64,000 bases of DNA, taken from the NCBI RefSeq assembly GCF_900187505.1, contig NZ_FYDL01000011.1, positions 1 to 64,000 on the forward strand. Direction: 5' to 3'. Shown here piece by piece: positions 33,212-42,447 of the stretch; position 1 is the stretch's first letter, and the number at the start of each line of letters is the position of its first letter. The notes under the pieces were generated by a model. That model was given only the letters and a program-made list of their open reading frames with translations, made no database searches and had not been told where the DNA came from. Source of the stretch: Pseudomonas sp. Irchel s3h17. GTDB lineage: Bacteria > Pseudomonadota > Gammaproteobacteria > Pseudomonadales > Pseudomonadaceae. The position numbers and the translations under genes were made by a program.

Positions 33212-34101
33212 AGCGACTGCTGCAGCTCATTCTTGAGCCATTGCGCCAACTGCCGAGCGCGCCCATCCGCGGCGCGCTTGGGTAGCCACAATGCCAGCTG
33301 CGCCGGGGTTTCGGAAAAACCCCAGGGCGCAACCAGGCGACCGGCCTTCAAATCCTCGGCCACCAGCGGCTGCGGGGCAATCGCCACTCCCAGACCGGCC
33401 ACCGCCGCCTCCAACAGGTAGTACAAATGCTCGAAACCCTGCCCGTACTTCAACGCCCTGGCGTCGAGGTCATTACGCTGCGCCCAGCTGGGCCAGGCCT
33501 GCGGGCGTGAAGTAGTGTGCAGCAAGGGTTCGTTGAGCAGGGCACTGGCCGGTGCCTGGCGCAGCGTTTCGTAACCGGCAAAGCGGGGGCTCAGCACCGG
33601 GCCGATGCGCTCGCTGGTCAGCTCATACACGTGCATGTCCGCCGGCCAGGGCGGCTCGGCAAACACCAGCAAGGCATCCAGCCCCGGTCGACGCGGGTCG
33701 AGATCGCCTTCCCCCGCCGACAGGTGCAAGCGTAGATCCGGCAGGTCGGCATTCAGCCGGCCCAGGCGCGGTATGAACCAACGCGCCAGCAAGCTGCCGG
33801 AACATCCCAGCACGAACGGCGCATCGGCATGGCCTTGGGTCAGTTCGCTGCACACCGTGCGCAAGCGCTCAAAGGCCTCGCCGCTGGCATCGCGTAACCG
33901 CACACCGGCATCTGTGAGTTTCAGGCCGCGCCCATCCTTGACGAACAGGCTGATCCCCAGATGCGCCTCCAGCACTTTCAATTGCCGGCTGACCGCACCA
34001 TGGGTGACGTGCAATTGCTCAGCCGCCTGACTGACGCTGTTCAACCGGGCCGTCGCCTCGAAGGCGCGCAGGGCGTTGAGCGGGGGAAGGTCGTGGCTCA
34101 T
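33208..34101 (-). CDS. trpI: LysR-type regulator TrpI
   Basis: 297 residues. The N-terminal winged helix-turn-helix has LNALRAFEATARLNSVSQAAEQLHVTHGAVSRQL-type sequence; the effector-binding domain follows. The gene is divergent from trpBA with 112 bases between the starts, the arrangement known in P. aeruginosa and P. putida, where TrpI with indoleglycerol phosphate activates trpBA. The shared intergenic region (34102-34213) should contain its binding sites; I did not identify them individually. Confidence 0.94.
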   Translation of the reverse strand: MSHDLPPLNALRAFEATARLNSVSQAAEQLHVTHGAVSRQLKVLEAHLGISLFVKDGRGLKLTDAGVRLRDASGEAFERLRTVCSELTQGHADAPFVLGCSGSLLARWFIPRLGRLNADLPDLRLHLSAGEGDLDPRRPGLDALLVFAEPPWPADMHVYELTSERIGPVLSPRFAGYETLRQAPASALLNEPLLHTTSRPQAWPSWAQRNDLDARALKYGQGFEHLYYLLEAAVAGLGVAIAPQPLVAEDLKAGRLVAPWGFSETPAQLALWLPKRAADGRARQLAQWLKNELQQSL

Positions 34102-34213
34102 TTGATCTGTGAGTTTTCCTGACAGGTTGTGGCGATCTTATCGGTTTTCAGCGCAGAACGTCAGGGGTAGAGTGAACCCCATTGTCACTTCATGCATTCA
34201 CCTGGAGCGCCCC

Positions 34214-35434
34214 ATGACCCAGACTAATCTGCGCAACGGCCCTGATGCCAACGGCCTGTTTGGCGCGTTCGGCGGCCGCTACGTTGCCGAAACCCTGATG
34301 CCGTTGATCCTCGACCTGGCCCGCGAATACGAAGCCGCCAAGGAAGATCCTGCATTCAAGGAAGAACTGGCCTACTTCCAGCGCGATTACGTCGGACGCC
34401 CAAGCCCGCTGTACTTTGCCGAACGCCTGACCGAATTCTGTGGTGGCGCCAAGATTTACCTCAAGCGCGAAGAGCTCAACCACACCGGCGCGCACAAGAT
34501 CAACAACTGCATCGGCCAGATTCTGCTGGCGCGACGCATGGGCAAGAAACGCATCATCGCCGAGACCGGCGCCGGCATGCACGGCGTGGCCACGGCCACC
34601 GTGGCCGCGCGCTTTGGCCTGGATTGCGTGATCTACATGGGCACCACGGACATCGAGCGCCAACAGGCCAACGTGTTCCGCATGAAACTGCTGGGCGCCG
34701 AAGTCATCCCGGTGGTGGCGGGTACGGGCACCCTGAAAGACGCAATGAATGAAGCCCTGCGTGACTGGGTCACCAACGTCGACAGCACGTTCTACCTGAT
34801 CGGCACCGTGGCCGGCCCGCACCCGTACCCGGCAATGGTCCGCGACTTCCAGGCCGTGATCGGCAAGGAAACCCGCGAGCAGCTGCAAGCCCAGGAAGGC
34901 CGCCTGCCGGACAGCCTGGTGGCGTGCATCGGCGGCGGCTCCAATGCCATGGGCCTGTTCCACCCGTTCCTGGATGACAAGAGCGTCGAGATCATCGGTG
35001 TCGAAGCCGCCGGCTACGGCATTGAAACCGGCAAGCACGCTGCCAGCCTGAACGGCGGCGTACCCGGCGTACTGCACGGCAACCGTACCTTCCTGCTGCA
35101 GGACGACGATGGCCAGATCATCGACGCCCACTCGATCTCCGCAGGCCTCGACTACCCGGGCATCGGCCCTGAACACGCCTGGTTGCATGACATCGGCCGC
35201 GTCCAGTACACCTCGGTGACCGACGACGAAGCCCTCGACGCGTTCCACAAATGCTGCCGCCTGGAAGGGATTATTCCTGCACTGGAAAGCGCCCACGCCC
35301 TGGCCGAGGTGTTCAAACGCGCACCGACCTTGCCCAAGGATCACCTGATGGTGGTCAACCTGTCCGGTCGTGGCGACAAAGACATGCAAACTGTGATGCA
35401 CCATATGGAACAGTCCCAGCAGGAGAAACACTGA
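34214..35434 (+). CDS. trpB: Tryptophan synthase beta chain
   Basis: 406 residues. It joins indole and serine to tryptophan with pyridoxal phosphate. The cofactor lysine is Lys95 in NHTGAHKINN; GGGSNAMG binds the phosphate group. RLEGIIPALESAHA is also typical. ATG 34214 has GGAG seven bases upstream. The TGA overlaps the trpA start (TGATG), giving translational coupling for the alpha2beta2 complex. Confidence 0.97.
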   Translation: MTQTNLRNGPDANGLFGAFGGRYVAETLMPLILDLAREYEAAKEDPAFKEELAYFQRDYVGRPSPLYFAERLTEFCGGAKIYLKREELNHTGAHKINNCIGQILLARRMGKKRIIAETGAGMHGVATATVAARFGLDCVIYMGTTDIERQQANVFRMKLLGAEVIPVVAGTGTLKDAMNEALRDWVTNVDSTFYLIGTVAGPHPYPAMVRDFQAVIGKETREQLQAQEGRLPDSLVACIGGGSNAMGLFHPFLDDKSVEIIGVEAAGYGIETGKHAASLNGGVPGVLHGNRTFLLQDDDGQIIDAHSISAGLDYPGIGPEHAWLHDIGRVQYTSVTDDEALDAFHKCCRLEGIIPALESAHALAEVFKRAPTLPKDHLMVVNLSGRGDKDMQTVMHHMEQSQQEKH

Positions 35435-36246
35435 TGAGCCGCCTGCAAAAGCGCTTTGCCGAACTCAAGGAACAGAACCGCGCGGCCCTGGTGACCTTCG
35501 TCACCGCCGGTGATCCGAGCTACGACACCTCCCTGGCAATCCTCAAGGGCCTGCCAGCAGCGGGTGCCGATGTGATCGAACTGGGCATGCCCTTCACCGA
35601 CCCGATGGCCGATGGCCCGGCGATCCAGCTCGCCAACATCCGCGCCTTGGGCGCCAAGCAGAACCTGGCGAAAACCCTGCAAATGGTTCGCGAGTTCCGT
35701 GAAGGCAACCACGACACGCCACTGGTACTGATGGGGTACTTCAACCCGATCCACCATTACGGCGTACCGCGCTTCATCGCGGATGCCAAGGCAGCCGGCG
35801 TTGATGGCCTGATCGTGGTCGACATGCCACCCGAGCATAACGGCGAGCTGTGCGACCCGGCACAAGCGGCGGGCATCGACTTCATCCGCCTGACCACCCC
35901 GACCACCGACGACGTGCGCCTGCCGACCGTGCTCAACGGTAGCTCCGGGTTCGTTTACTACGTATCGGTGGCGGGCGTGACAGGTGCGGGCGCAGCCACC
36001 CTGGAACACGTCGAAGAAGCGGTGGCCCGCCTGCGTCGCCATACCGATCTGCCGATCAGCATCGGCTTCGGTATCCGTACCCCAGAGCAAGCGGCGTCCA
36101 TTGCCCGCCTGGCGGACGGCGTAGTTGTAGGCTCGGCGCTGATCGACCACATCGCCAATGCGGCCACGCCGCAGCAAGCCATCGATGACGTATTGCGCCT
36201 GTGTTCGGCGCTGTCCGAAGGCGTGCGCAACGCTCGCGTCGGTTGA
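35434..36246 (+). CDS. trpA: Tryptophan synthase alpha chain
   Basis: 270 residues, a TIM barrel that cleaves indole-3-glycerol phosphate to indole. Catalytic Glu49 and Asp60 lie in ELGMPFTDPMADGPAIQ. SVAGVTGAG and ISIGFGIRTPEQA bind the phosphate. The start overlaps trpB by one base, with AGGAG just upstream. The operon ends with a stable hairpin at 36255-36288. Confidence 0.97.
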   Translation: MSRLQKRFAELKEQNRAALVTFVTAGDPSYDTSLAILKGLPAAGADVIELGMPFTDPMADGPAIQLANIRALGAKQNLAKTLQMVREFREGNHDTPLVLMGYFNPIHHYGVPRFIADAKAAGVDGLIVVDMPPEHNGELCDPAQAAGIDFIRLTTPTTDDVRLPTVLNGSSGFVYYVSVAGVTGAGAATLEHVEEAVARLRRHTDLPISIGFGIRTPEQAASIARLADGVVVGSALIDHIANAATPQQAIDDVLRLCSALSEGVRNARVG

Positions 36247-36254
36247 AACCTGGC

Positions 36255-36288
36255 GGATCGTTCCCGCGTTCGCGCGCGGGAGCGATCC
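36255..36288 (+). terminator. Hairpin after trpBA
   Basis: A 14-pair stem with one wobble (GGATCGTTCCCGCG / CGCGGGAGCGATCC) and a six-base loop, nine bases after the trpA stop and in the converging space before the next gene. There is no T-tract, so it may act by structure or with Rho. Confidence 0.55.
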
Positions 36289-36295
36289 GGCTCGC

Positions 36296-36622
36296 TCAGA
36301 ATATCGACAAATCCAGCGGCCGGATCTCGCCCATCCAGACGGCGTGATCGGTGTGATCGGCCAGGTCATCACCGGTGTCTGGATGCAAGAACACCACCAA
36401 GCCTTTGCGATTGAGCGCCAGCCACGGCAACACCACGCCCAGATATTGCGGCTCGAACGCCAACTGACAACTCCAGTCCGGGTGTGGGCCGACAGGCCGT
36501 TCGTGAACCCGCCCCATCTTCAGCGGAAACAACTGTGCCGCCTGCTCACACAAGGCCCGCGCCTGGTCGATCGTGTTCGCGTCGAAATAAACGTGGGCGT
36601 GGTAGCCCTTGATCCTTTGCAT
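36296..36622 (-). CDS. DOPA 4,5-dioxygenase family protein
   Basis: 108 residues, the length of the PF08883 family. It starts with GYHAHVYFD (a conserved histidine pair) and has PHPDWSCQLAF and LVVFLHPDTGDDLADHTDHA, the other histidine-rich block of the family. Bacterial members are annotated by similarity to extradiol DOPA dioxygenases of fungi and plants; the natural substrate is unknown. Not obviously linked to trpBA. Confidence 0.88.
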   Translation of the reverse strand: MQRIKGYHAHVYFDANTIDQARALCEQAAQLFPLKMGRVHERPVGPHPDWSCQLAFEPQYLGVVLPWLALNRKGLVVFLHPDTGDDLADHTDHAVWMGEIRPLDLSIF

Positions 36623-36712
36623 AGTGCTCTCGTGTATCGGAGTTCATTTCCCTCACCCAACGCTACACCGCAATCGCCGGCAGGGCCAAGCCCGTCAGCG
36701 AGTCTGCGCGCG

Positions 36713-37075
36713 GTGAAAAAACAGAAATTCGTGACCTTCCTCGGCTGGACCCCGCACCCGATGAACGTGCAATTGAACATGCACTACCTCAAGGGCGGCG
36801 AGAAATACTTCGGTGACACCGGCAGCGTCCACACCCTGACCCGCAAAGGTTATGCACAGGCCTGCCCGAATGTCGGCAGACTGCTGACCAACCTGAGCTT
36901 CACCCAGGCAATGGAAAACAGCATCATGGCCGAGGTGGTGAACAGGAAAATCAGTAACGCCGACGCCGCGAAAGCCTGGATCAAGGCCAACCCGGCGGTC
37001 CTGGACAAGTGGTTGGATGGCGTGAAGACCGTGGATGGCAAAGACGCATTGCCAGCCGTCAAAGCCAAGCTCTAA
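36713..37075 (+). pseudogene. Glycine betaine/proline ABC transporter binding protein, C-terminal remnant
   Basis: About 120 codons in frame with a TAA at 37073, reading FVTFLGWTPHPMNVQLNMHY, GSVHTLTRKGYAQACPN and a final AWIKANPAVLDKWLDGVK, as in the C-terminal domain of ProX/CaiX-type binding proteins. Such proteins have about 310-330 residues and a signal peptide, so at least 60 per cent is missing. Upstream of 36713 the frame loses similarity, and no permease or ATPase gene is next to it. It is best read as a decayed gene cut at its 5' end. Confidence 0.85.
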
Positions 37076-37081
37076 ATCACC

Positions 37082-37215
37082 TGTGGCGAGGGAGCTTGCG
37101 CCCGCTCGAGCACGAAGCCGTCGCAACCCCGGACACCGTATTGCATCCGAGAGAACCGGGGTGGGCGGTTTTTGGGTTGCTTTGCAACCCAGCGGGAGCA
37201 AGCGCCGTCGCCACA
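37082..37215. repeat. REP-type inverted repeat pair, diverged
   Basis: Outer arms TGTGGCGAGGGAGCTTGCGC and GCGCCGTCGCCACA-like ends, with AGCGGGAGCAAGC inside the right arm. It is related to the pairs at 145 and 49068 but with several changes. It lies immediately after the truncated betaine-binding gene and could mark the site of the deletion. Confidence 0.7.
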
Positions 37216-37260
37216 ATGCTTTATCCTGTCGCCTTTGAACGATTCCGACCAAGAGGCCCC

Positions 37261-38829
37261 ATGGCAATCCCCAGTCGCCATTCGCTCTTTCCCTTTCTTC
37301 GCTGGCTGCCCCGGCAAACCCGCGCCAGCGTTGGTCGTGACCTGGTTGTAGGCCTGAGTGGGGCGATTCTGGCGTTACCGCAATCCATTGCCTACGCGCT
37401 GATCGCGGGCCTGCCGCCGGAGTATGGCCTTTATGCGGCCATCGTCCCGGTCCTGATCGCCTGCCTGTGGGGCTCGTCCTGGCATTTGATCTGTGGCCCT
37501 ACGGCAGCCATCTCCATTGTTCTGTACGCCAGTGTCAGTCCTCTGGCTGTGCCCGAGTCACAGGACTACATCACACTGATCCTGTTGCTGACGTTCCTCG
37601 CGGGCGTTTTCCAGTGGCTGCTCGGCTTGCTGCGCTTCGGCGCCCTGGTGAACTTCGTTTCCCATTCCGTAGTGCTGGGGTTCACCCTGGGGGCGGCGGT
37701 GGTGATCGCCGTCGGGCAGCTGCCCAACCTGCTGGGGCTGGACCTGCCGAATCAGGCGACTGCGCTCAACAGCCTGGTGTCGTTGGTCAGTCATGTCGAT
37801 GCGCTGGATAAACCGTCGCTGGTGCTGGGGCTCGGCACACTGGCTGTGGGCATCGCCCTGAAACTGCTGCTGCCTCGCTGGCCGAGCCTGTTGATCACAC
37901 TGGTGCTCAGCACGGTCGTCGTGTGGCTGTGGCCCTCGATGTTTGGCCATGTGCAGTTGGTCAGTTCGTTCGAAGGCCGCTGGCCACCCCTGAGTCCATT
38001 GCCACTGGACCTGGACCTGGTGTTGCGCCTGCTGCCCAGCGCGGTGGCCGTTGGCATGCTCGGGCTGGTGACCAGTCTGTCGATCGCCCGCTCGTTGTCG
38101 GCACGTTCACAACAGCTGCTCGATGCGAACCAGGAGGTTCGCGCGCAGGGCCTTTCCAATATCGTTGGCAGTTTTTTCTCAGGCTCCTTGTCGGCCGGCT
38201 CCTTTACCCGTTCGGGCTTGAGTTATGAGGCGGGTGCCTGCTCCCCCCTGGCCGGGGTGTTCTCCGCGCTGTGGGTCGCGTTGTTCGCCGTGGCCGGCGC
38301 GTCTCTCATCGCGCAGATCCCGATCCCCGCCATGGCCGGCAGTATTTTGCTGATCTGTTGGGGGCTGGTGGATCATCGCGGCATTCGGGCCTTGTTCCGC
38401 GTCAGCCGGGCCGAATTCGTGGTGATGGCACTGACCTGCGTCGCCACGCTGTTGCTGGAGCTGCAAACAGCGATCTATGCCGGGGTGCTGGTGTCGCTGT
38501 TTTTCTACCTCAAGCGCACCTCGCAGCCCCGCGTGCAGCAATGGCGCGAAGGCGATGAAGAGATTCTGCGGGTAGGCGGCTCGATCTTTTTCGGCGCCAG
38601 CCATTACTTGCAAGTACGCCTGCAACGCACGAAAGGCCTGAAGGTGGTGATTGAGGCCCAGTACATCAACTTCATCGACTATTCAGGCGTGGAAATGCTG
38701 CACCAGGAAGCACGAAGGCTGCTCAGGCAGGACCGCAGCCTGACCCTGCGCCGAGCACGTGGGCATGTGGTCGAGGAACTGAGAAAGCTCGAAGGGGCAC
38801 AGAAGTGCCCGATCCGGTTTGAGGACTGA
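37261..38829 (+). CDS. SulP-family anion transporter with STAS domain
   Basis: 522 residues with 10-12 hydrophobic segments. SulP blocks include GLSGAILALPQSIAYALIAG, PPEYGLYAAIVPVLIACLWG and the LSIARSLSARSQQLLDANQE region. A STAS domain occupies the C-terminus (IEAQYINFIDYSGVEML). The family carries sulfate, bicarbonate or related anions; the substrate cannot be fixed here. AAGAGG precedes the ATG at 37261. Confidence 0.9.
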   Translation: MAIPSRHSLFPFLRWLPRQTRASVGRDLVVGLSGAILALPQSIAYALIAGLPPEYGLYAAIVPVLIACLWGSSWHLICGPTAAISIVLYASVSPLAVPESQDYITLILLLTFLAGVFQWLLGLLRFGALVNFVSHSVVLGFTLGAAVVIAVGQLPNLLGLDLPNQATALNSLVSLVSHVDALDKPSLVLGLGTLAVGIALKLLLPRWPSLLITLVLSTVVVWLWPSMFGHVQLVSSFEGRWPPLSPLPLDLDLVLRLLPSAVAVGMLGLVTSLSIARSLSARSQQLLDANQEVRAQGLSNIVGSFFSGSLSAGSFTRSGLSYEAGACSPLAGVFSALWVALFAVAGASLIAQIPIPAMAGSILLICWGLVDHRGIRALFRVSRAEFVVMALTCVATLLLELQTAIYAGVLVSLFFYLKRTSQPRVQQWREGDEEILRVGGSIFFGASHYLQVRLQRTKGLKVVIEAQYINFIDYSGVEMLHQEARRLLRQDRSLTLRRARGHVVEELRKLEGAQKCPIRFED

Positions 38830-38841
38830 TCAACGTAGAAC

Positions 38842-38871
38842 TGTGGCAGGGGGGCAAGCCCCGTCGCCACA
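38842..38871. terminator. REP-like hairpin
   Basis: TGTGGC...GGGG / CCCC...GCCACA forms an interrupted stem with a short loop between the converging SulP and aroE genes. Confidence 0.5.
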
Positions 38872-38888
38872 ACGGTCCGTGTTGCCCG

Positions 38889-39710
38889 CTACATCGCCAG
38901 CTGGCGTCGCAACTCGGCCAGCACCGGCGCTGTATCCGGGCGCACACCACGCCACAGGAAAAAGGCTTCGGCCGCCTGCTCGACGAGCATGCCCAGACCA
39001 TCCATCGCCACCGCGGCGCCCTGTTCGCTGGCCCAGCGGCAGAACGAGGTGGGGTCCTTGCCGTACATCATGTCGTAGCACACCGTCTTGCCGGGTTCGA
39101 TCAGGCTGCTGGCAATGGGCGGTACATCACCTGACAGGCTGGCCGACGTCGCATTGATGATCAGGTCCACCGGCTCACGCAGCCAGTCGAAACCACTGGC
39201 AGACACAGGCCCCAGGTCGGCGAATAGCTCAGCCAGCCGTTCAGCCTTTTCTACCGTGCGATTGGCGATGATCACCGACGATGGCTGCTCGGCCAGTAGC
39301 GGCTCCAGCGCGCCCCGCACTGCGCCGCCAGCGCCCAGCAGCAGAATGCGTTTACCGCTCAGGCTGAACCCGGCGTTGATCGTCAGGTCCCGCACCAGCC
39401 CGGCACCATCGGTGTTGTCCCCCAACAGACTGCCATCGGCCAGTTTGCTCAGGGTGTTGACCGCCCCGGCCCGCTGCGCCCGGGCGGTCAGGTTATCGGC
39501 CAGGCGATAGGCTTCTTCCTTGAACGGCACCGTGACGTTGGCACCGCACCCGTCGCTGAAAAACGCCCGGGCACAGCCTGCAAAGTCATCCAGTGGCGCC
39601 AACAGGGTGTTGTAGTCCAGGTGTTGAGCGGTCTGTTTGGCGAACAGGCGATGGATCAATGGCGACTTGCTGTGACCAATCGGGTTACCGAAAACGACAT
39701 AACGGTCCAT
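38889..39710 (-). CDS. aroE: Shikimate dehydrogenase
   Basis: 273 residues. It reduces 3-dehydroshikimate with NADPH. The catalytic Lys64 (NVTVPFK) and Asp101 (GDNTDG) are present, as is the nucleotide-binding GAGGAVRGAL. The start VVFGNPIGHSKSPLIH is the classic N-terminus. It lies 13 bases after hemF in the same direction, as in other pseudomonads. Confidence 0.96.
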   Translation of the reverse strand: MDRYVVFGNPIGHSKSPLIHRLFAKQTAQHLDYNTLLAPLDDFAGCARAFFSDGCGANVTVPFKEEAYRLADNLTARAQRAGAVNTLSKLADGSLLGDNTDGAGLVRDLTINAGFSLSGKRILLLGAGGAVRGALEPLLAEQPSSVIIANRTVEKAERLAELFADLGPVSASGFDWLREPVDLIINATSASLSGDVPPIASSLIEPGKTVCYDMMYGKDPTSFCRWASEQGAAVAMDGLGMLVEQAAEAFFLWRGVRPDTAPVLAELRRQLAM

Positions 39711-39723
39711 CGGGATTCCTCGT

Positions 39724-40638
39724 TCAGGCTTCAGCCAGCCAGTCGCGGTCTTGCAGGAAATACTCGGTCAGGCGCGCTTCTTCGCTGCCAGGCTCGGGCT
39801 TCCAGTCATAGCCCCAACGGACTTGCGGTGGCAACGACATCAGGATCGACTCGGTACGCCCGCCCGATTGCAGGCCGAAGAGCGTGCCACGGTCGTAGAC
39901 CAGGTTGAACTCGACGTAACGCCCACGACGGAACTCCTGGAACTCGCGCTGCTGCTCGGTGAAGGCCTCGGCCTTGCGCATTTGCACGATCGGCAGGTAG
40001 GCGTCGATGTAGGCATCGCCAATGGCGCGCATAAAGGCGAAGCAGGTGTCGAAATCCCACTCGTTCAGGTCATCGAAGAACAGGCCGCCGATGCCCCGGG
40101 GTTCATTGCGATGCTTGATGTGAAAGTAGCTGTCGCACCAGTCCTTGTACCGGCTGTAGACGTCCGGCCCGAACGGCGCGCAAGCCTCGGCAGCCACGCG
40201 ATGCCAGTGCACGCAGTCATCGACGTTGCCGTAGTAAGGGGTCAGGTCGAAGCCGCCGCCAAACCACCAGACCGGCTCTTCGCCTTCTTTTTCAGCAATG
40301 AAAAAGCGCACATTGGCGTGGGAAGTCGGCACATGAGGATTGTGCGGGTGAATCACCAGCGACACGCCGAGGGCTTCGAAGCCGCGTCCGGCCAATTCTG
40401 GCCGATGAGCACTGGCGGACGGCGGTAGACCACTGCCAAAGACGTGGGAAAAATTGACGCCGCCTTTCTCGATCACTGCGCCATTCTCGATCACCCGCGT
40501 TCGACCGCCACCGCCGGCTGGCCGGGTCCAGGCGTCTTCGACGAAGTGCGTGCCACCGTCTTCGGTTTCCAGCGCAGCACAAATGCGGTCTTGCAGGTCA
40601 AGCAGGTAGGCTTTAACGGCTTCGGTGCGGGTAGTCAT
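39724..40638 (-). CDS. hemF: Oxygen-dependent coproporphyrinogen III oxidase
   Basis: 304 residues. It decarboxylates coproporphyrinogen III to protoporphyrinogen IX using oxygen. Family blocks include MVIHPHNPHVPTSHAN-type sequence (here LVIHPHNPHVPTSHANVRFF in part), FGGGFDLTPYY, HRNEPRGIGGLFFDDL and YVEFNLVYDRGTLFGLQ. It feeds heme formation upstream of the heme O/A steps at the other end of the window. Co-oriented with aroE. Confidence 0.97.
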   Translation of the reverse strand: MTTRTEAVKAYLLDLQDRICAALETEDGGTHFVEDAWTRPAGGGGRTRVIENGAVIEKGGVNFSHVFGSGLPPSASAHRPELAGRGFEALGVSLVIHPHNPHVPTSHANVRFFIAEKEGEEPVWWFGGGFDLTPYYGNVDDCVHWHRVAAEACAPFGPDVYSRYKDWCDSYFHIKHRNEPRGIGGLFFDDLNEWDFDTCFAFMRAIGDAYIDAYLPIVQMRKAEAFTEQQREFQEFRRGRYVEFNLVYDRGTLFGLQSGGRTESILMSLPPQVRWGYDWKPEPGSEEARLTEYFLQDRDWLAEA

Positions 40639-40802
40639 GGCATCACCTTGAATCGGGCAAAGCTACGCGGCGCTCGATCAGAACGGCGGCCAGCGCAAAT
40701 GGGCGCGTAGCATACCACTGCACCCGTGCTCGCCGCAGTTGACGAAGATCAAGCTTAGGAGTCCGATAGGGCGCTACGCAACACCCCCCAAGGAGAGTGC
40801 AG

Positions 40803-41780
40803 ATGGCCAAACGTATCCAGTTCCGCGCCCACGGCGGCCCCGAAGTGCTTGAGTATGTGGATTATCAGCCGACCGAACCGGGCCCGCAGCAGGTACGTGT
40901 CAGCAACAAGGCCATCGGCCTGAACTTCATCGACACCTACTTCCGTAGCGGGCTCTATGCTCCGCCAGCCCTACCCTCGGGCCTTGGCGCAGAAGGTGCT
41001 GGCGTGGTCGATGCGGTGGGCCGTGACGTGACGCGCTTCAAGGTCGGTGACCGCGTGGCGTATGGCAGCGGCCCGCTGGGGGCCTACAGCGACCTGCATA
41101 CCTTGCCGCAAGACAATCTGGTGCACCTGCCGGATGCCATCAGCTTCGAACAGGCCGCAGGCGTCATGCTCAAAGGGCTGACCGTGCAGTACCTGTTGCG
41201 TCAGACCTATGAACTCAAGGGTGGTGAAACCATCCTGTTCCACGCCGCCGCCGGGGGTGTCGGTTCGTTGGCCTGCCAATGGGCCAAGGCCTTGGGCGTG
41301 AAGCTGATCGGCACCGTCAGCTCCCCGGAAAAAGCCGCTCTGGCCAAGGCCAACGGTGCCTGGGCAACGATCGACTACAGCCATGAAGACGTCGCTCAAC
41401 GGGTGCTGGAGCTGACGAACGGCAAGAAGTGCCCGGTGGTCTACGACGGCGTCGGCAAGGACACCTGGCTGACCTCGCTCGATTGCACGGCACCACGCGG
41501 GCTGGTGGTGAGCTTCGGCAACGCCTCGGGCGCTGTGGACGGGGTGAACCTGGGGATTCTGGCCGCGAAGGGTTCGCTGTATGTCACCCGCCCCACCCTG
41601 GGGACTTACACCAACAATGCTGAAAAACTGCAAACGATGGCCGATGAGCTGTTCGCGATGATCAGCAGCGACAACATCAAGGTCGACATCAGCCAACGCT
41701 ACTCATTGGCTGACGCGGCGAAGGCGCAGACCGAGTTGTCGGCGCGGCGTACCACCGGGTCGACGGTGTTGCTGCCTTAA
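40803..41780 (+). CDS. qor: NADPH:quinone oxidoreductase (zinc-less MDR family)
   Basis: 325 residues starting MAKRIQFRAHGGPEVLEY, with ATG 40803 after AGGAG. A GTG two codons earlier is also in frame. NADPH-binding block: HAAAGGVGSLACQWAKALG. It lacks the structural zinc cysteines, as in QOR1-type enzymes that reduce quinones. It is divergent from hemF. Confidence 0.93.
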   Translation: MAKRIQFRAHGGPEVLEYVDYQPTEPGPQQVRVSNKAIGLNFIDTYFRSGLYAPPALPSGLGAEGAGVVDAVGRDVTRFKVGDRVAYGSGPLGAYSDLHTLPQDNLVHLPDAISFEQAAGVMLKGLTVQYLLRQTYELKGGETILFHAAAGGVGSLACQWAKALGVKLIGTVSSPEKAALAKANGAWATIDYSHEDVAQRVLELTNGKKCPVVYDGVGKDTWLTSLDCTAPRGLVVSFGNASGAVDGVNLGILAAKGSLYVTRPTLGTYTNNAEKLQTMADELFAMISSDNIKVDISQRYSLADAAKAQTELSARRTTGSTVLLP

Positions 41781-41791
41781 ACCTGAAGGGC

Positions 41792-41814
41792 GGCGAGGGG
41801 ACATCCCCCTCGCC
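41792..41814. terminator. Hairpin between converging qor and tsaC
   Basis: GGCGAGGGG / CCCCcTCGCC with a short loop and one bulged base, just after the qor stop; no clear T-tract. Confidence 0.5.
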
Positions 41815-41822
41815 ACAGGGCC

Positions 41823-42380
41823 TCAGCCCGCACGCACCACCTGGCCGGTCGCCAGGTCGCGTATCACGCTCGGATTTTTACGGCCGCCCAGATTTCCGCC
41901 GAGCACCAGGTCGACTTGCCCGCGGAAATACTGCTCGACGCGAATCCGCGTGCGCGCCGCCGGCCGCCCCTGGGGGTTGGCGGAGGTCGACACCAGCGGC
42001 CCGACCAACGCGCACAGATCCCGAACCAGCGGGTGATCGCTGACGCGCAAGGCCACGGTCTCATGGACCCCGGTGATCCACTGCGGTAGCAGGTTCTGAT
42101 GGGGGACCAGCCAGGTGTTCGGCCCCGGCCAGGTACTGGCCATGCGATCGAGCCACAACTCCGGGAAGTCTTCGAACAGGAAGTCGAACTGGCGAATATT
42201 GTCGGCAATCAGGATCAGGCCCTTGTCCACCGAGCGCCCCTTGATCGCCAGCAAGCGATACACCGCCTCTTCGTCCCACGGGTCGCATCCCAGGCCCCAC
42301 ACAGCTTCGGTTGGATAGGCAATCACCGCGCCTGCGCGAACTGCTTGTGCGGCTTGTTGCACACGCCAACTGTTGACCAT
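41823..42380 (-). CDS. tsaC: L-threonylcarbamoyladenylate synthase, YrdC domain
   Basis: 185 residues. The protein makes threonylcarbamoyl-AMP for the t6A37 modification of tRNA. The N-terminus has GAVIAYPTEAVWGLGCDPWD; PGPNTWLVP and SANPQGRPAARTR are further family blocks. The length fits the short TsaC form. It lies 67 bases after dprA in the same direction. Confidence 0.95.
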   Translation of the reverse strand: MVNSWRVQQAAQAVRAGAVIAYPTEAVWGLGCDPWDEEAVYRLLAIKGRSVDKGLILIADNIRQFDFLFEDFPELWLDRMASTWPGPNTWLVPHQNLLPQWITGVHETVALRVSDHPLVRDLCALVGPLVSTSANPQGRPAARTRIRVEQYFRGQVDLVLGGNLGGRKNPSVIRDLATGQVVRAG

Positions 42381-42447
42381 GACCGACTCTCCAAAAATAA
42401 GCTGCGCGCAGTTTACCGATCTTCCTTACAAAACCCAGCTCATGAAA

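Noticed and set aside
34190..35431. A 413-residue minus-strand frame opposite trpB
   Set aside because: Shadow of trpB; no ribosome site and no family similarity.
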